Positions 17,116 to 25,800 of a stretch of 34,665 nucleotides of DNA are shown here, piece after piece (position 1 is the stretch's first letter; each line of letters begins with the position of its first letter). Source of the stretch: Planctomycetota bacterium (GTDB lineage Bacteria > Planctomycetota > Planctomycetia > Pirellulales > UBA1268); contig JAPOIM010000045.1 in the NCBI GenBank assembly GCA_029978905.1, forward strand, positions 1 to 34,665, in the 5' to 3' direction. The translations under genes were made by a program, and so were the position numbers. Below the pieces are notes generated by a model that worked only from the letters and a program-made list of their open reading frames with translations, was not told the origin of the DNA and searched no databases.

Positions 17116-17212
17116 TTCCCCCCATTCAAAACAGGTACACTCTTCCCATGCCGAGGCGAAGTCGCCCGTGGGGCGAAGGCCTGAGGCAGAGTCTATCTTG
17201 GGGGAAGAAACG

Positions 17213-17515
17213 ATGCGATTTGTTCGTCGTGTTTCGTGTCTCGTGCTGACGCTTGGGCTCGTCGGTCTCGCCGCCCTTCCGCTTGCAGCTGCAGAGAAGG
17301 AAAAGAAGCCGCAAGATCCCGCCAAGGTCTTCAGCCGTCGCGACAAGAACGGCGATGGAGAACTCTCGCTGGAAGAGTTCAAGACTGGCATGAAAGAGCC
17401 TGCCGTGGCCAAGGCCGAGCAGCGATTCAAGAAGATCGATGCCGATGGCAATGGCACCGTTTCGCTCGAAGAGTTCACCGCGGCCATGAAGGCTGCAGGT
17501 AACAAGAAGAAGTAA
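17213..17515 (+). CDS. Small exported EF-hand calcium-binding protein
   Basis: 100 residues from ATG 17213, with GGGGAAG about 6 bases upstream. The signal peptide (VRRVSCLVLTLGLVGLAALP) ends near residue 27. Two canonical EF-hand loops follow: DKNGDGELSLEE (44-55) and DADGNGTVSLEE (76-87), each with acidic or Asn residues at the calcium-coordinating positions and Glu at position 12. The C-terminus is basic (AGNKKK). Small secreted EF-hand proteins are frequent in planctomycetes; they may buffer calcium or bridge envelope proteins, but no role is established for this one. It is divergent from the SMP-30 gene, whose family binds a divalent metal, and convergent with the Gly/Pro-rich membrane protein gene. 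Confidence 0.85.
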   Translation: MRFVRRVSCLVLTLGLVGLAALPLAAAEKEKKPQDPAKVFSRRDKNGDGELSLEEFKTGMKEPAVAKAEQRFKKIDADGNGTVSLEEFTAAMKAAGNKKK

Positions 17516-17542
17516 GCCGATGCACCGGCAGTCCGGTGGTCG

Positions 17543-18334
17543 TTACCAACGACGGCCACCGGACAGGCCGAGCTGCTCTCGCCGCTGTTGCATCAGGCGG
17601 CGGTACTCGTCGCGCTGTGCGCGATCCTGCGGAGAGGAGTTGTCGAGCCTCGCTTTGCGGCGATCTTCACTCGACGCCATGCCCCGTCCCCAGTCGCCAC
17701 GCCCGCCACCACCGGCCTGAGGGCCACCTCCACCAGGAGGACCTCCGCGCCCTTGTGGTCCACCACCTCCTTGAGCAATGCCGCCCGGAGGACCACCTCG
17801 GCCGCCGCCTGGTCCACGGTTTTGGTCGCCGGACGCCTGCCGCTGCGCCCACTCCTGCCGCCGCGCCTCGCGCTGGGCTTCTTCGTCTTGGATGCGACGA
17901 TCCAGTTCGGCCATCCGCTGGTCGGGTGTCATGTTGAAGAAGGAGTTGGTCTCGGCACGCTCACGGGCTTCGAAGAGACGCCCCATTTCGCCACGGACCT
18001 GATCGCGGTAGCCCTCGGGCACGTTCCGCATCATTTCAAACATCGAGCCGCCTTCGAACGAACTGGAAAAACTTCCGTTGCCGTTGGCGATCTGGTTGTA
18101 CTGGGCGACCTGCTGATCGACGGCGGAACGGAGGGCGCGAACCTCAGCCGGATCGGAGAAATACCCGGCAGCCCAAAGGCCACCAGTGACGAGGAGGGCC
18201 AAGACGGCGAGGACCGAGAGGACTCGGACCGCGAGTTTCTTGTAGTCGGTCGACGACTTCTTCCCGCCGCGGCGAGGAGCCTCGAACGCCGCCGGCGAAC
18301 GGCGACGACGATTGAAGGTTGAGACGGTCACCAT
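17543..18334 (-). CDS. Hypothetical membrane protein with Gly/Pro-rich low-complexity tail
   Basis: 263 residues from ATG 18332-18334 (GGGAG 9-10 bases upstream; a TTG six codons earlier is less likely). A basic N-terminus (FNRRRRSPAAFEAPRRGGKK) precedes one transmembrane helix (about 38-60, LAVRVLSVLAVLALLVTGGLW), giving a type II anchor. The middle part (about 65-160) is predicted helical and charged, with DQRMAELDRRIQDEEAQR. A long Gly/Pro/Gln tract (about 175-220) of GGRGGPPGG-type repeats follows, then a basic C-terminal segment rich in Arg/Gln (RDEYRRLMQQRREQLG). I do not recognise the family. The low-complexity tract could be a flexible linker; function unknown. It is convergent with the EF-hand gene, 27 bases away. 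Confidence 0.7.
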   Translation of the reverse strand: MVTVSTFNRRRRSPAAFEAPRRGGKKSSTDYKKLAVRVLSVLAVLALLVTGGLWAAGYFSDPAEVRALRSAVDQQVAQYNQIANGNGSFSSSFEGGSMFEMMRNVPEGYRDQVRGEMGRLFEARERAETNSFFNMTPDQRMAELDRRIQDEEAQREARRQEWAQRQASGDQNRGPGGGRGGPPGGIAQGGGGPQGRGGPPGGGGPQAGGGGRGDWGRGMASSEDRRKARLDNSSPQDRAQRDEYRRLMQQRREQLGLSGGRRW

Positions 18335-18470
18335 GAACGGAAACTCCCGCAAAATAGGCTACCGAGCAACATCCTAGTCACGACCTGGATCCAACGGCCA
18401 AGGTGCCCCTAGGTTTCGGCATTTTCCGGGGCGTAGACTGCCGCCGGAGAATCGTCTTGGAGGCCTGCAC

Positions 18471-19307
18471 ATGCTCACCACCGATGAAATCGGCCAGTAC
18501 CACCGCGATGGATTCGTGATTTCCCGGGGTTTTTTCGCCTCGGACGAGATCGCCCTGCTTGGCCGGGCGGCCCGCGAGGACCGTGAACTCGATCGGCATG
18601 CCTTCGGCAGGGCGGATGGCGAGGGGGGCACCGTGCGGCTTTCCCTCTGGAACCACCCTGGCGACGGCATCTACGGGATGGTGGCCCGCTGCGAGCGGAT
18701 GGTGCGGAGTGCCGAGGCCATTCTTGAGGGCGAGGTCTACCACTACCACTCGAAGATGATCATGAAAGACCCACGCGTGGGTGGGGCGTGGGCCTGGCAC
18801 CAGGACTACGGCTACTGGTATCGCAACGGGGTGCTCTGGCCGCTGTTGGTGAGCGTGTCGATCGCCATCGACCCGGCAACCCGAGAGAACGGATGCCTGC
18901 AGGTGATCCCTCGCTCACACGAACTCGGCCGCATCGACCATCTGCAAAGTGGGGATCAGGCAGGAGCCGACATGGAGCGGGTGGAGGCCGTGCTCGAACG
19001 GCTGCCGTTGGTGCACTGCGAGATGGATCCCGGGGACGCTATCTTCTTCCACCCCAACCTGCTCCATCGCTCCGACATGAACCGTTCCGAGCATCCCCGT
19101 TGGTCGATGATCTGCTGCTACAACGCCGCTCGCAACGATCCCTACAAAGACTCCCACCACCCTCGTTACACACCGCTTGAGGTGGTCCCCGACAGCCGCG
19201 TCCGCGAGGTGGGGGTGACGCGGTTTGCCGATTCGACGAGTGACGTGGCCTGGCTCGACGTCCGCGAGGATCACTCTGCCGAGACGGGCGACCGGTCTTC
19301 GCCATGA
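18471..19307 (+). CDS. Phytanoyl-CoA dioxygenase family (PhyH) Fe(II)/2-oxoglutarate oxygenase
   Basis: 278 residues, standard length. The iron-binding facial triad is visible as His110 and Asp112 in [11 protein letters not shown] and His199 in NLLHRSDMN, and Arg210 in SEHPRWSM is placed to hold 2-oxoglutarate. The opening [21 protein letters not shown] is the usual PhyH start. The family hydroxylates diverse small molecules (for example phytanoyl-CoA, ectoine); the substrate here is unknown. ATG 18471 is the first in frame. The stop codon overlaps an ATG (ATGA) at 19304-19307 that could start the oxidoreductase gene, so the two genes are almost certainly one operon. The pairing of PhyH and Gfo/Idh enzymes suggests a shared catabolic or modification step, which is inference. 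Confidence 0.92.
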   Translation: MLTTDEIGQYHRDGFVISRGFFASDEIALLGRAAREDRELDRHAFGRADGEGGTVRLSLWNHPGDGIYGMVARCERMVRSAEAILEGEVYHYHSKMIMKDPRVGGAWAWHQDYGYWYRNGVLWPLLVSVSIAIDPATRENGCLQVIPRSHELGRIDHLQSGDQAGADMERVEAVLERLPLVHCEMDPGDAIFFHPNLLHRSDMNRSEHPRWSMICCYNAARNDPYKDSHHPRYTPLEVVPDSRVREVGVTRFADSTSDVAWLDVREDHSAETGDRSSP

Positions 19308-19324
19308 CCACAGGAGCGTGCGAT

Positions 19325-20422
19325 ATGCCTGAGCATCTTCCACCGTTGCCGGAGGACCGCACGTTCCCGATTGGCTGTATCGGTGCGGGCTTCATCATGG
19401 CGGACTGTCACCTGCCAGCCTACCGCGAGGCCGGGCTGAACGTGGTGGCGATTGCGTCGCGCCGCGAGACGGCCGCGCGTGAGGTCGCCGCACGGCATGC
19501 GATCCCAACAGTGCACACGGATGTTGCGGCCTTGCTCGATGACGCTCGGATCGCCGTCGTCGACATTGCCGTCCCTCCCGACATCCAGCCGAGCATCATT
19601 CAGGAGGCCTGCCGTCGTTCACACCTTCGCGGCATCCTGGCGCAGAAGCCACTGGCGGGGTCGTGTGCGGAGGCCGCGAGCCTCGTCCGCGCTTGCCGCG
19701 AGGCGGGGAAGACGTTGGTCGTGAACCAGAACATGCGCTACGACCATGCGGTGCGGTCCTGCGGCAACCTGCTCGCTCGCGGGGTCCTTGGCGAACCTGT
19801 CCTTGGCACGATCGAGATGCGGGCCATTCCACATTGGATGGAGTGGCAGCAGCGGCAGGGCTGGGTCACGCTGCGGATCATGTCGATCCACCATCTCGAC
19901 ACGCTGCGGTATTGGTTTGGCCAACCCCGACGCATCTTCACCGCCGTGCGTTCCGATCCACGCACGAGCCTGCGGTTTGCGCACACCGACGGGATCTGCA
20001 CCTCGACCTTGGAATACGATTCGGGTCTGATCGGTACCTCGCTGGAAGATGTGTGGGCGGGGCCTGCTCGCGAAGGCGCGGAAGCCGACTGCTTCGTTCG
20101 CTTTCGCGTGGAAGGCACGCACGGTCTCGCCTTAGGCACGATCGGCTGGCCAGCCTGGCCAGAGCGTGTGCCCTCCACGCTCGATGTGAGTACGACCGCT
20201 GGTGGCTGGCAGCGTCCGCGGTGGCCTGAGAGCTGGTTTCCCGACGCCTTCATCGGGCCGATGGCGGAACTCCTGCGGGACTTGGAGGGCACTCAGCCCG
20301 CGACGTGCACCGGGGAAGACAACCTGCTCACGATGGCCCTGGTGGATGCGGCCTATCGTTCCGCAGAGGAGCATCGGGCGGTGGATCCGGCGGAGGTTTT
20401 GGCGGAGGCGGGCGTTGGGTGA
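19325..20422 (+). CDS. Gfo/Idh/MocA-family NAD(P)-dependent oxidoreductase
   Basis: 365 residues from ATG 19325, which has AGGAG at 19312-19316 with 8-base spacing; the ATG at 19304 overlaps the previous stop codon and is the alternative. The N-terminal Rossmann fold has [19 protein letters not shown], and the nucleotide-domain motif is AQKPLAGS, with Lys in the place of the EKP motif. The C-terminal domain contains [13 protein letters not shown], with the His/Asp typical of the active site. The family oxidises or reduces sugars, inositols and related alcohols in the cytosol. No signal peptide is present, unlike many planctomycete relatives. It is downstream of the dioxygenase and followed after 17 bases by the dispersed palindromic repeat. 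Substrate unknown. Confidence 0.9.
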   Translation: MPEHLPPLPEDRTFPIGCIGAGFIMADCHLPAYREAGLNVVAIASRRETAAREVAARHAIPTVHTDVAALLDDARIAVVDIAVPPDIQPSIIQEACRRSHLRGILAQKPLAGSCAEAASLVRACREAGKTLVVNQNMRYDHAVRSCGNLLARGVLGEPVLGTIEMRAIPHWMEWQQRQGWVTLRIMSIHHLDTLRYWFGQPRRIFTAVRSDPRTSLRFAHTDGICTSTLEYDSGLIGTSLEDVWAGPAREGAEADCFVRFRVEGTHGLALGTIGWPAWPERVPSTLDVSTTAGGWQRPRWPESWFPDAFIGPMAELLRDLEGTQPATCTGEDNLLTMALVDAAYRSAEEHRAVDPAEVLAEAGVG

Positions 20423-20439
20423 GGCCGTTTCGGACGCTT

Positions 20440-20648
20440 GGGCGCTCGGGATGAGCCCGGTGCTGGCCCACCGGACGTTCGCTGCGGGCCCTCCAGGCCC
20501 TCGCTCACTCGAAGATCCACTTCGCTTTCGCCCTCCAGGCTTCGCTCGCGGATCTACGCCGGCGGGTCAGCACAGGGCTCATCCCTCGCTGGGCGTTTTT
20601 GTAGGGCACGGCCTGTCCGCCGCAGGAAGCGGCGGCCTGCGGCCGGGG
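20440..20648 (+). repeat. Dispersed palindromic repeat, copy 1
   Basis: About 209 bases, matching 30579-30786 in the same orientation with roughly a dozen differences. It contains a long hairpin: the 27-base arm 20448-20474 is complementary to 20559-20585 at 24 positions. The intervening segment holds a direct repeat around CCCTCCAGGC. T5 follows at about 20596-20600, then a CCGCCGC-AGGAA-GCGGCGG hairpin at 20617-20635. It starts 17 bases after the oxidoreductase stop. Terminator, RNA-stability element or mobile palindromic unit are all possible. It fills most of the 344-base gene-free stretch 20423-20766. Confidence 0.85.
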
Positions 20649-20698
20649 GCGGGGCGCGCGTGCTCTGGCTCGGCAAGACGGGAGGCGGTTGGCGAACC

Positions 20699-20704
20699 TA
20701 CAAT
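20699..20704 (+). promoter_or_regulatory. Possible -10 element for the DUF1501 gene
   Basis: TACAAT lies 63 bases upstream of the ATG, downstream of repeat copy 1. No good -35 is present at 17 bases, so this is weak. The 118 bases between the repeat and the gene show nothing else. Confidence 0.22.
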
Positions 20705-20766
20705 GCTGGAACCGATACTGGGTGTAGGCGGGTGTGCGGCCAGGGACCTCTCGCGGAGGCGATTTG

Positions 20767-22110
20767 ATGCTCACAGTGCTTGGTGGACAGCCGCGGGGCG
20801 GCCGGATGTGCGACGGGATGGCCCGGCGGCAGTTCATGCGGATTGGGTCGCTGGCTGGCCTTGGTGGAGTGGCGGGGCTCTCGATGCCCGAGCTGCTGCG
20901 GGCTGAGGCGGCAAGCGGTTCGCGGCAGAAGTCTGTGATCATGATCTTTTTGCCAGGCGGTCCTCCTCATCAGGACATGGTCGACCTCAAGCCAGACGCG
21001 CCGTCGGAGGTGCGGGGCGAGTTCCGCCCGATTCCCACCAACGTGCCGGGGATCGAGGTCTGCGAGCTGATGCCTCAGCTTGCGAAGATCACCGACAAAC
21101 TTGCGATCGTGCGTTCGATGGTGGGCTCCACAGGCGCCCACTACTCGTTTCAGTGCATGACCGGCCGGAGTGATCAACGACAGCCGTCGGGTGGGTGGCC
21201 TGAGTTTGGGTCGGTGGTGGCCAAGCTCCAGGGAGCTGCCTCGCCTGCTGCACCTCCCTACGTGGGGCTCTCACCACGCATGCAGCACACGCCTTACAAC
21301 TCCGGCTATCCCGGCTTCCTGGGGCCAGCCTACGCTCCCTTCCAACCCAATGGTGACGGGAAGGGGGATCTCGTGCTCAACGGGCTCACGCTCGAACGGC
21401 TCGCCGACCGCGGCCACCTGCATCAGGCGCTCGACACTTTCAACCGCCGCGTCGACACCACCGGCTTGATGGAGGGCATGGATGCGTTCCAGCAGCAGGC
21501 GTTTGGTGTGCTCACGTCGAGCACGCTCGCCGACGCGCTCGACGTGTCGCAGGAGCCACAAGCGGTGCGCGATCGCTACGGCTACGGCACCGAAAAGCAT
21601 CAGGGCGATGGTGCGCCCCGGCTGATGCAGCAGTTCCTCGCCGCTAGGCGGCTCGTTGAGGCGGGCGTGCGGTGCGTCACGATCAGCTACAGCTTCTGGG
21701 ACTACCACGGCAACAACTTCAGCAACTGCCGGGCGAACATTCCCGAACTCGACCAGGGTCTTTCAGCGTTGATCGAAGACCTGCATGACCGCGGGCTCTC
21801 CGATGACGTGACCGTGATCGCCTGGGGTGAGTTTGGCCGCACGCCGCAAATCAATAAGGACGCTGGCCGTGATCACTGGCCTAACGTTTCGTGTGCGCTG
21901 CTGGCTGGTGGCGGACTCAAGACTGGTCAGGTGATTGGTGCGACCGACCGCAAGGCAGGCGAGGTGATCGAGCGACCGGTGCGGTTCGAGGAGATCCACG
22001 CCACGCTCTACAACCGGCTGGGGATCGATCACCTCCAGACCGTCCGCGACCTCACGGGGCGTCCGCAGTATCTCACCGACCACTTCGAGCCGGTGGCCGA
22101 ACTGGTCTAA
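20767..22110 (+). CDS. DUF1501 (sulfatase-like) exported protein with twin-arginine signal
   Basis: 447 residues from ATG 20767, with GGAGG at 20755-20759 and 7-base spacing. A twin-arginine motif RRQFMRIG starts the signal peptide (LAGLGGVAGLSMPELLRAEA), indicating folded export by Tat. The body has typical DUF1501 blocks: IMIFLPGGPPHQDMVDLKPD, GAHYSFQCMTGR, VAWGEFGRTPQINKDAGRDHW and a closing YNRLGIDHLQTVRDLTGRP. The fold belongs to the alkaline-phosphatase/sulfatase superfamily, but no function is established. In planctomycetes DUF1501 genes are usually next to a DUF1549/DUF1553 cytochrome-type gene; none is adjacent here. Convergent with the next gene, 9 bases away. Confidence 0.9.
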   Translation: MLTVLGGQPRGGRMCDGMARRQFMRIGSLAGLGGVAGLSMPELLRAEAASGSRQKSVIMIFLPGGPPHQDMVDLKPDAPSEVRGEFRPIPTNVPGIEVCELMPQLAKITDKLAIVRSMVGSTGAHYSFQCMTGRSDQRQPSGGWPEFGSVVAKLQGAASPAAPPYVGLSPRMQHTPYNSGYPGFLGPAYAPFQPNGDGKGDLVLNGLTLERLADRGHLHQALDTFNRRVDTTGLMEGMDAFQQQAFGVLTSSTLADALDVSQEPQAVRDRYGYGTEKHQGDGAPRLMQQFLAARRLVEAGVRCVTISYSFWDYHGNNFSNCRANIPELDQGLSALIEDLHDRGLSDDVTVIAWGEFGRTPQINKDAGRDHWPNVSCALLAGGGLKTGQVIGATDRKAGEVIERPVRFEEIHATLYNRLGIDHLQTVRDLTGRPQYLTDHFEPVAELV

Positions 22111-22119
22111 GACTGTCGC

Positions 22120-22704
22120 TCATTCAGCCTTGGGCGTCACGCGGCCAAACATGTGGCCGCCGACGGCGTCGTGCTGCCAGGTGCCGGCGTAGCGGTCTCC
22201 ATGAAAGAGCACGCGCGCCGAGAACGTGCCCATGCCGGGCAGCGTGACCTCATCGAGGGTGATCACGGGTGTCTTGCCCGCCCATTTCACTGCCACGGGC
22301 ACTGGCACGGTGGCGTCGACGTCGCCGTAGCGGATCCGTGAGGTGATCAGCCACAGTTCGCCGCCCAAGTGGGTTGCCGAGGAGATCTCATAACTTTCCT
22401 CACGGGGCGGCTTGGCGGGCGCGTCGTCTCCCTTGGCGTCGATGGTGAAGCTGCCGGTCATCGTCGCGCCCGACAGGAGGGTGCTGAAGGCTGCGTTGAG
22501 TTGCTGCTGCGCATCTTCAGGGGCCTCGCTGCTCTCCGCATCGTCGCTGGCCACGGGCGCTTCCGCGGCTGCCCGGGTGACGGGTTTGGTGGGTGGGGCG
22601 GCGGTCGCAGGCTGAGCCTCGAAGCCAACGAGCAAGGCGATCGCAGCAAGACTGGTGAAGCGAGACGAACCGCGCATGTGTGATGCTGAGGTGCGGTGAG
22701 CCAT
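22120..22704 (-). CDS. Hypothetical exported protein
   Basis: 194 residues from ATG 22702-22704 (GGAG 7 bases upstream). A signal peptide (SSRFTSLAAIALLVGFEAQPATA) is followed by an Ala/Glu-rich linker (about 45-75) and a probable beta-rich domain with GATMTGSFTID, HLGGELWLITSRIRYGDVD, WAGKTPVITLDEVTLPGMG and a closing YAGTWQHDAVGGHMFGRV. The repeated strand-turn pattern and terminal GTWQ/GHMFG segment suggest a small lipocalin-like barrel, but I do not recognise a named family. Divergent from the giant multidomain gene across a 149-base spacer, so the two may be co-regulated. Confidence 0.65.
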   Translation of the reverse strand: MAHRTSASHMRGSSRFTSLAAIALLVGFEAQPATAAPPTKPVTRAAAEAPVASDDAESSEAPEDAQQQLNAAFSTLLSGATMTGSFTIDAKGDDAPAKPPREESYEISSATHLGGELWLITSRIRYGDVDATVPVPVAVKWAGKTPVITLDEVTLPGMGTFSARVLFHGDRYAGTWQHDAVGGHMFGRVTPKAE

Positions 22705-22727
22705 GGCGGAGCTCCGTGGGAAGCAGT

Positions 22728-22737
22728 GTTTGCAAAC
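22728..22737. promoter_or_regulatory. GTTTGCAAAC palindrome in divergent promoter region
   Basis: A perfect 10-base palindrome between the hypothetical protein gene and the giant multidomain gene, in the position expected for an operator. No regulator is encoded nearby. Confidence 0.25.
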
Positions 22738-22853
22738 TGGTCGACGAGGGGACCACTCCCGGGTCATCATACCAGTGCGTGGTGCAGGGGCGGTGGTGCG
22801 TGGAAGGCACGCGGAGCCGTTTTCAGGGGCGATGGCGAGGAGTGTGCAGCGTG

Positions 22854-25800
22854 ATGGTCAAACGACACCTGGAACGGAGCCTGCGTGGTCTGCGTTTCTT
22901 CGTCGCCCTTCTCCTGGGCGCCGTGGTCTGTGGCATGGCCTTCGCGAGGGAGTCGCTGGCAGCCGACAGCTTTCCGCCGCTTGAGGGGCGCGAGCCACCG
23001 CAATCCCTGGCCGAGCTGTGGGAGGGCTACGACCCCACCGCCGAACCGCTCGAGGTGGAGGTCGTCCGCGAGTGGCATGCGGATGGGATCGTCACGCAGA
23101 TGCTCGTCTATACGGTGGGCACCTTTCGCAGTGAGCCCGCACGAATCGCTGCGTACTACGCCCGGCCGGCGGAGGTGGCCCGTCCCGTGCCCGGCATCCT
23201 CCAGATCCACGGTGGTGGGCAGCGGGCGGAGCGGCCGACCGTTGAGGCCTATGCCAAGAATGGCTATGCCAGCCTCTCGATCAACTGGGGTGGCCGTGAT
23301 CTCGAAGATACCGAGCCCGGCGATGCCGGCACCGACTGGGGCGCGGTCGACGCCACGCAGACTGGTCACAACACCCACTACAGTTCGATCGAGCCGGATG
23401 CGAAGACGCTTGATGCGGTGGCCAGCCCGCGGAACAGCAACTGGTTTCTGATCACCGTGGCTGCCCGGCGTGGGCTGACGCTGCTTGCAGCGCAGCCCGA
23501 GGTCGATGCCGATCGGCTGGGTGTCACGGGGCACTCGATGGGTGGTCGGCTGACCGTGATGACCACGGGCGTTGATCCGCGCGTGAAGGCTGCGGTGCCG
23601 TCATGTGGCGGCGTGGCCGCGGCCCAAGAGCCGCTGCTCAGCCGAGCGGGTGCGGCAATCCGTCGTCGCCCCGATCTCGCGCCGTTGTATATGGCAGCGA
23701 TTGACGAGCTCCCATCGCTCCGCCAGATCACATGCCCCATCCTCTACCTCGGGCCTCACAACGACTTTCATGGCATGCTCGATCAGCTCTACGCCAACTG
23801 GCGCGAGGTGCCGAGCGATTCGATCCACTTCAGCATCTCGCCCCACTTCAACCACCGGCATCTGCCGGAGTCGGCCTTCGCCGGGCCGCGGTTCTTTGAC
23901 TGTGTGCTGCGAGACGGCGGCTGGTTTCCGAAGACGCCTCGCCTTGCTGTCGACCTTGAGGCTGAGGGTGCCGCGCCTTTGGCGGTGGTCGAGCCGGAGC
24001 GGCCTGATGACGTGGTCGAAGTCGAGGTCTTCTATTCCAGCGATCCGCATGGCATCACCCGCTTTTGGCGGCGGGCGAAGGCGACGCGGCAGGGATCGCG
24101 GTGGGTCGCTCCTTGCGACATCTCGACGATCGACCAGCCGCTGTTTGTGATGGCGAACGTGCGGTACCCCCAACCGCAAGCGATCATCGGCCCGCCCTGG
24201 GAGCCGATCTCGCCCGAGACGTTTCTCGTGAGTAGCTGGGGGGAGACGGTCGAGGCGGAGACACTGCAAGCGGCTGGCGTGGAGCCGGCGCAGCAGCCAC
24301 AGCCGATGATCGAAGAGGATTTCACCGACCTCGCCGACTGGTATCAGCTCAACCCCGACAATCTTTGGCATCGACAGTGGGTTACCCGCAAGGTGAAAGA
24401 CCCATTGTGGCGTGGGAGGGCCGGTGCGCGTCTCGCCCTCGATGTGCTCGATCGACGTGGCGGAGAACTGGTGCTCACGTGTGAGTTCAACACGTGGGCT
24501 GCATTTGGCAGAACGCCCCCGGGCAGTTGGTATGCCTTGCTGCCCTTTGAGGGCTCACCCGACTGGCAGACGGTGGAGGTTGGCCTTGAGGACCTGCGGC
24601 TGCTGAGCGGCCACGATGAGCGTCCGACCGACTGGTCGCATCTGACCGAACTTGGAATCGCCGCGACGGTCCGTTCGCCGGAGGACCGCGACGAGATTCT
24701 CGCCGGAGGACGCTGGCCTGAGGACCGTCAGGTGCGTCGGCTTCGCTGGGAAGGAGGCGAGGCCCCACCGGTCACGGTGATGAGTTTCAACATTCGCTAC
24801 GGCACCGCCAACGACGGCGAGAACGCCTGGCCTCATCGTCGTGAGCGGGTGATCGACTGCATCCGTGCGGCCAATCCTGATCTCCTCGGCACACAGGAAA
24901 CGCTCGCCTTTCAACGCGACGAACTCGCCGCCGGCCTGCCTGGATATGCGTGGGTGGGCGTGGGCCGGGATGATGGTGGCGACGCTGGAGAGATGGCGGC
25001 CCTGTGCTATCGCGAGGCCCGCTTTGAGCGAGTGGATGCGGGCCACTTCTGGCTCTCGCCGACGCCCGAGAACGTGGGTTCGCAGGGCTGGGATGCCGCG
25101 TTGCCGCGGATCGCCAGTTGGGTCCGGCTGCGCGATCGGCAGTCGCCTGCGGGCCACGAGATCCTCTATCTCAACACCCACTTTGATCACCGTGGCGGCG
25201 AGGCTCGCGTGGAGTCGGCGCGGCTGATCCGGCAGTGGCTCAGCGACCACGCCGCAGACTGCCGGGTGATCGTGACTGGTGACTTCAACGCAGCGGAAGG
25301 GAGCGAGCCGTACGACGCCCTCTTTGGTGAGGCTGCGGACACCGATCAAGGGCTCCTCCCTTTGGTCGACACCCTCCGCGCGGTAAAGCCGGTTGCCACC
25401 GCCGATGAGGGAACGTTCACCGGGTTTGATGCCCAGCAGATTCAAGGGGCACGGATCGACTGGATTGGCTGCTCACCAGACTGGCGGATCGTGTCGGCGG
25501 CCATTGACCGCACGAGTCGCGACGGTCGCACGCCGAGTGATCACGCGGCCGTGATTGCCGTGGTCGCCGCCCCGGCTGAGATCCCCCGTCCAGAAGACGC
25601 CCCGCAGCCTCTCTCTCCCGACGCTGCTCGACGCACCTTCAAACTGCCAGAGGGTCTGCAGGTGCAGTTGGTCGCCGCGGAGCCACTGATCTGCGAACCC
25701 TCGGGCGTGTGCTGGGATGCGGCCGGCCGACTCTTTGTCAGCGAGCTGCATGGCTACAACCTCGAGGGCCAGGAAGACATCGAGCAGCTCAACAAGACCG

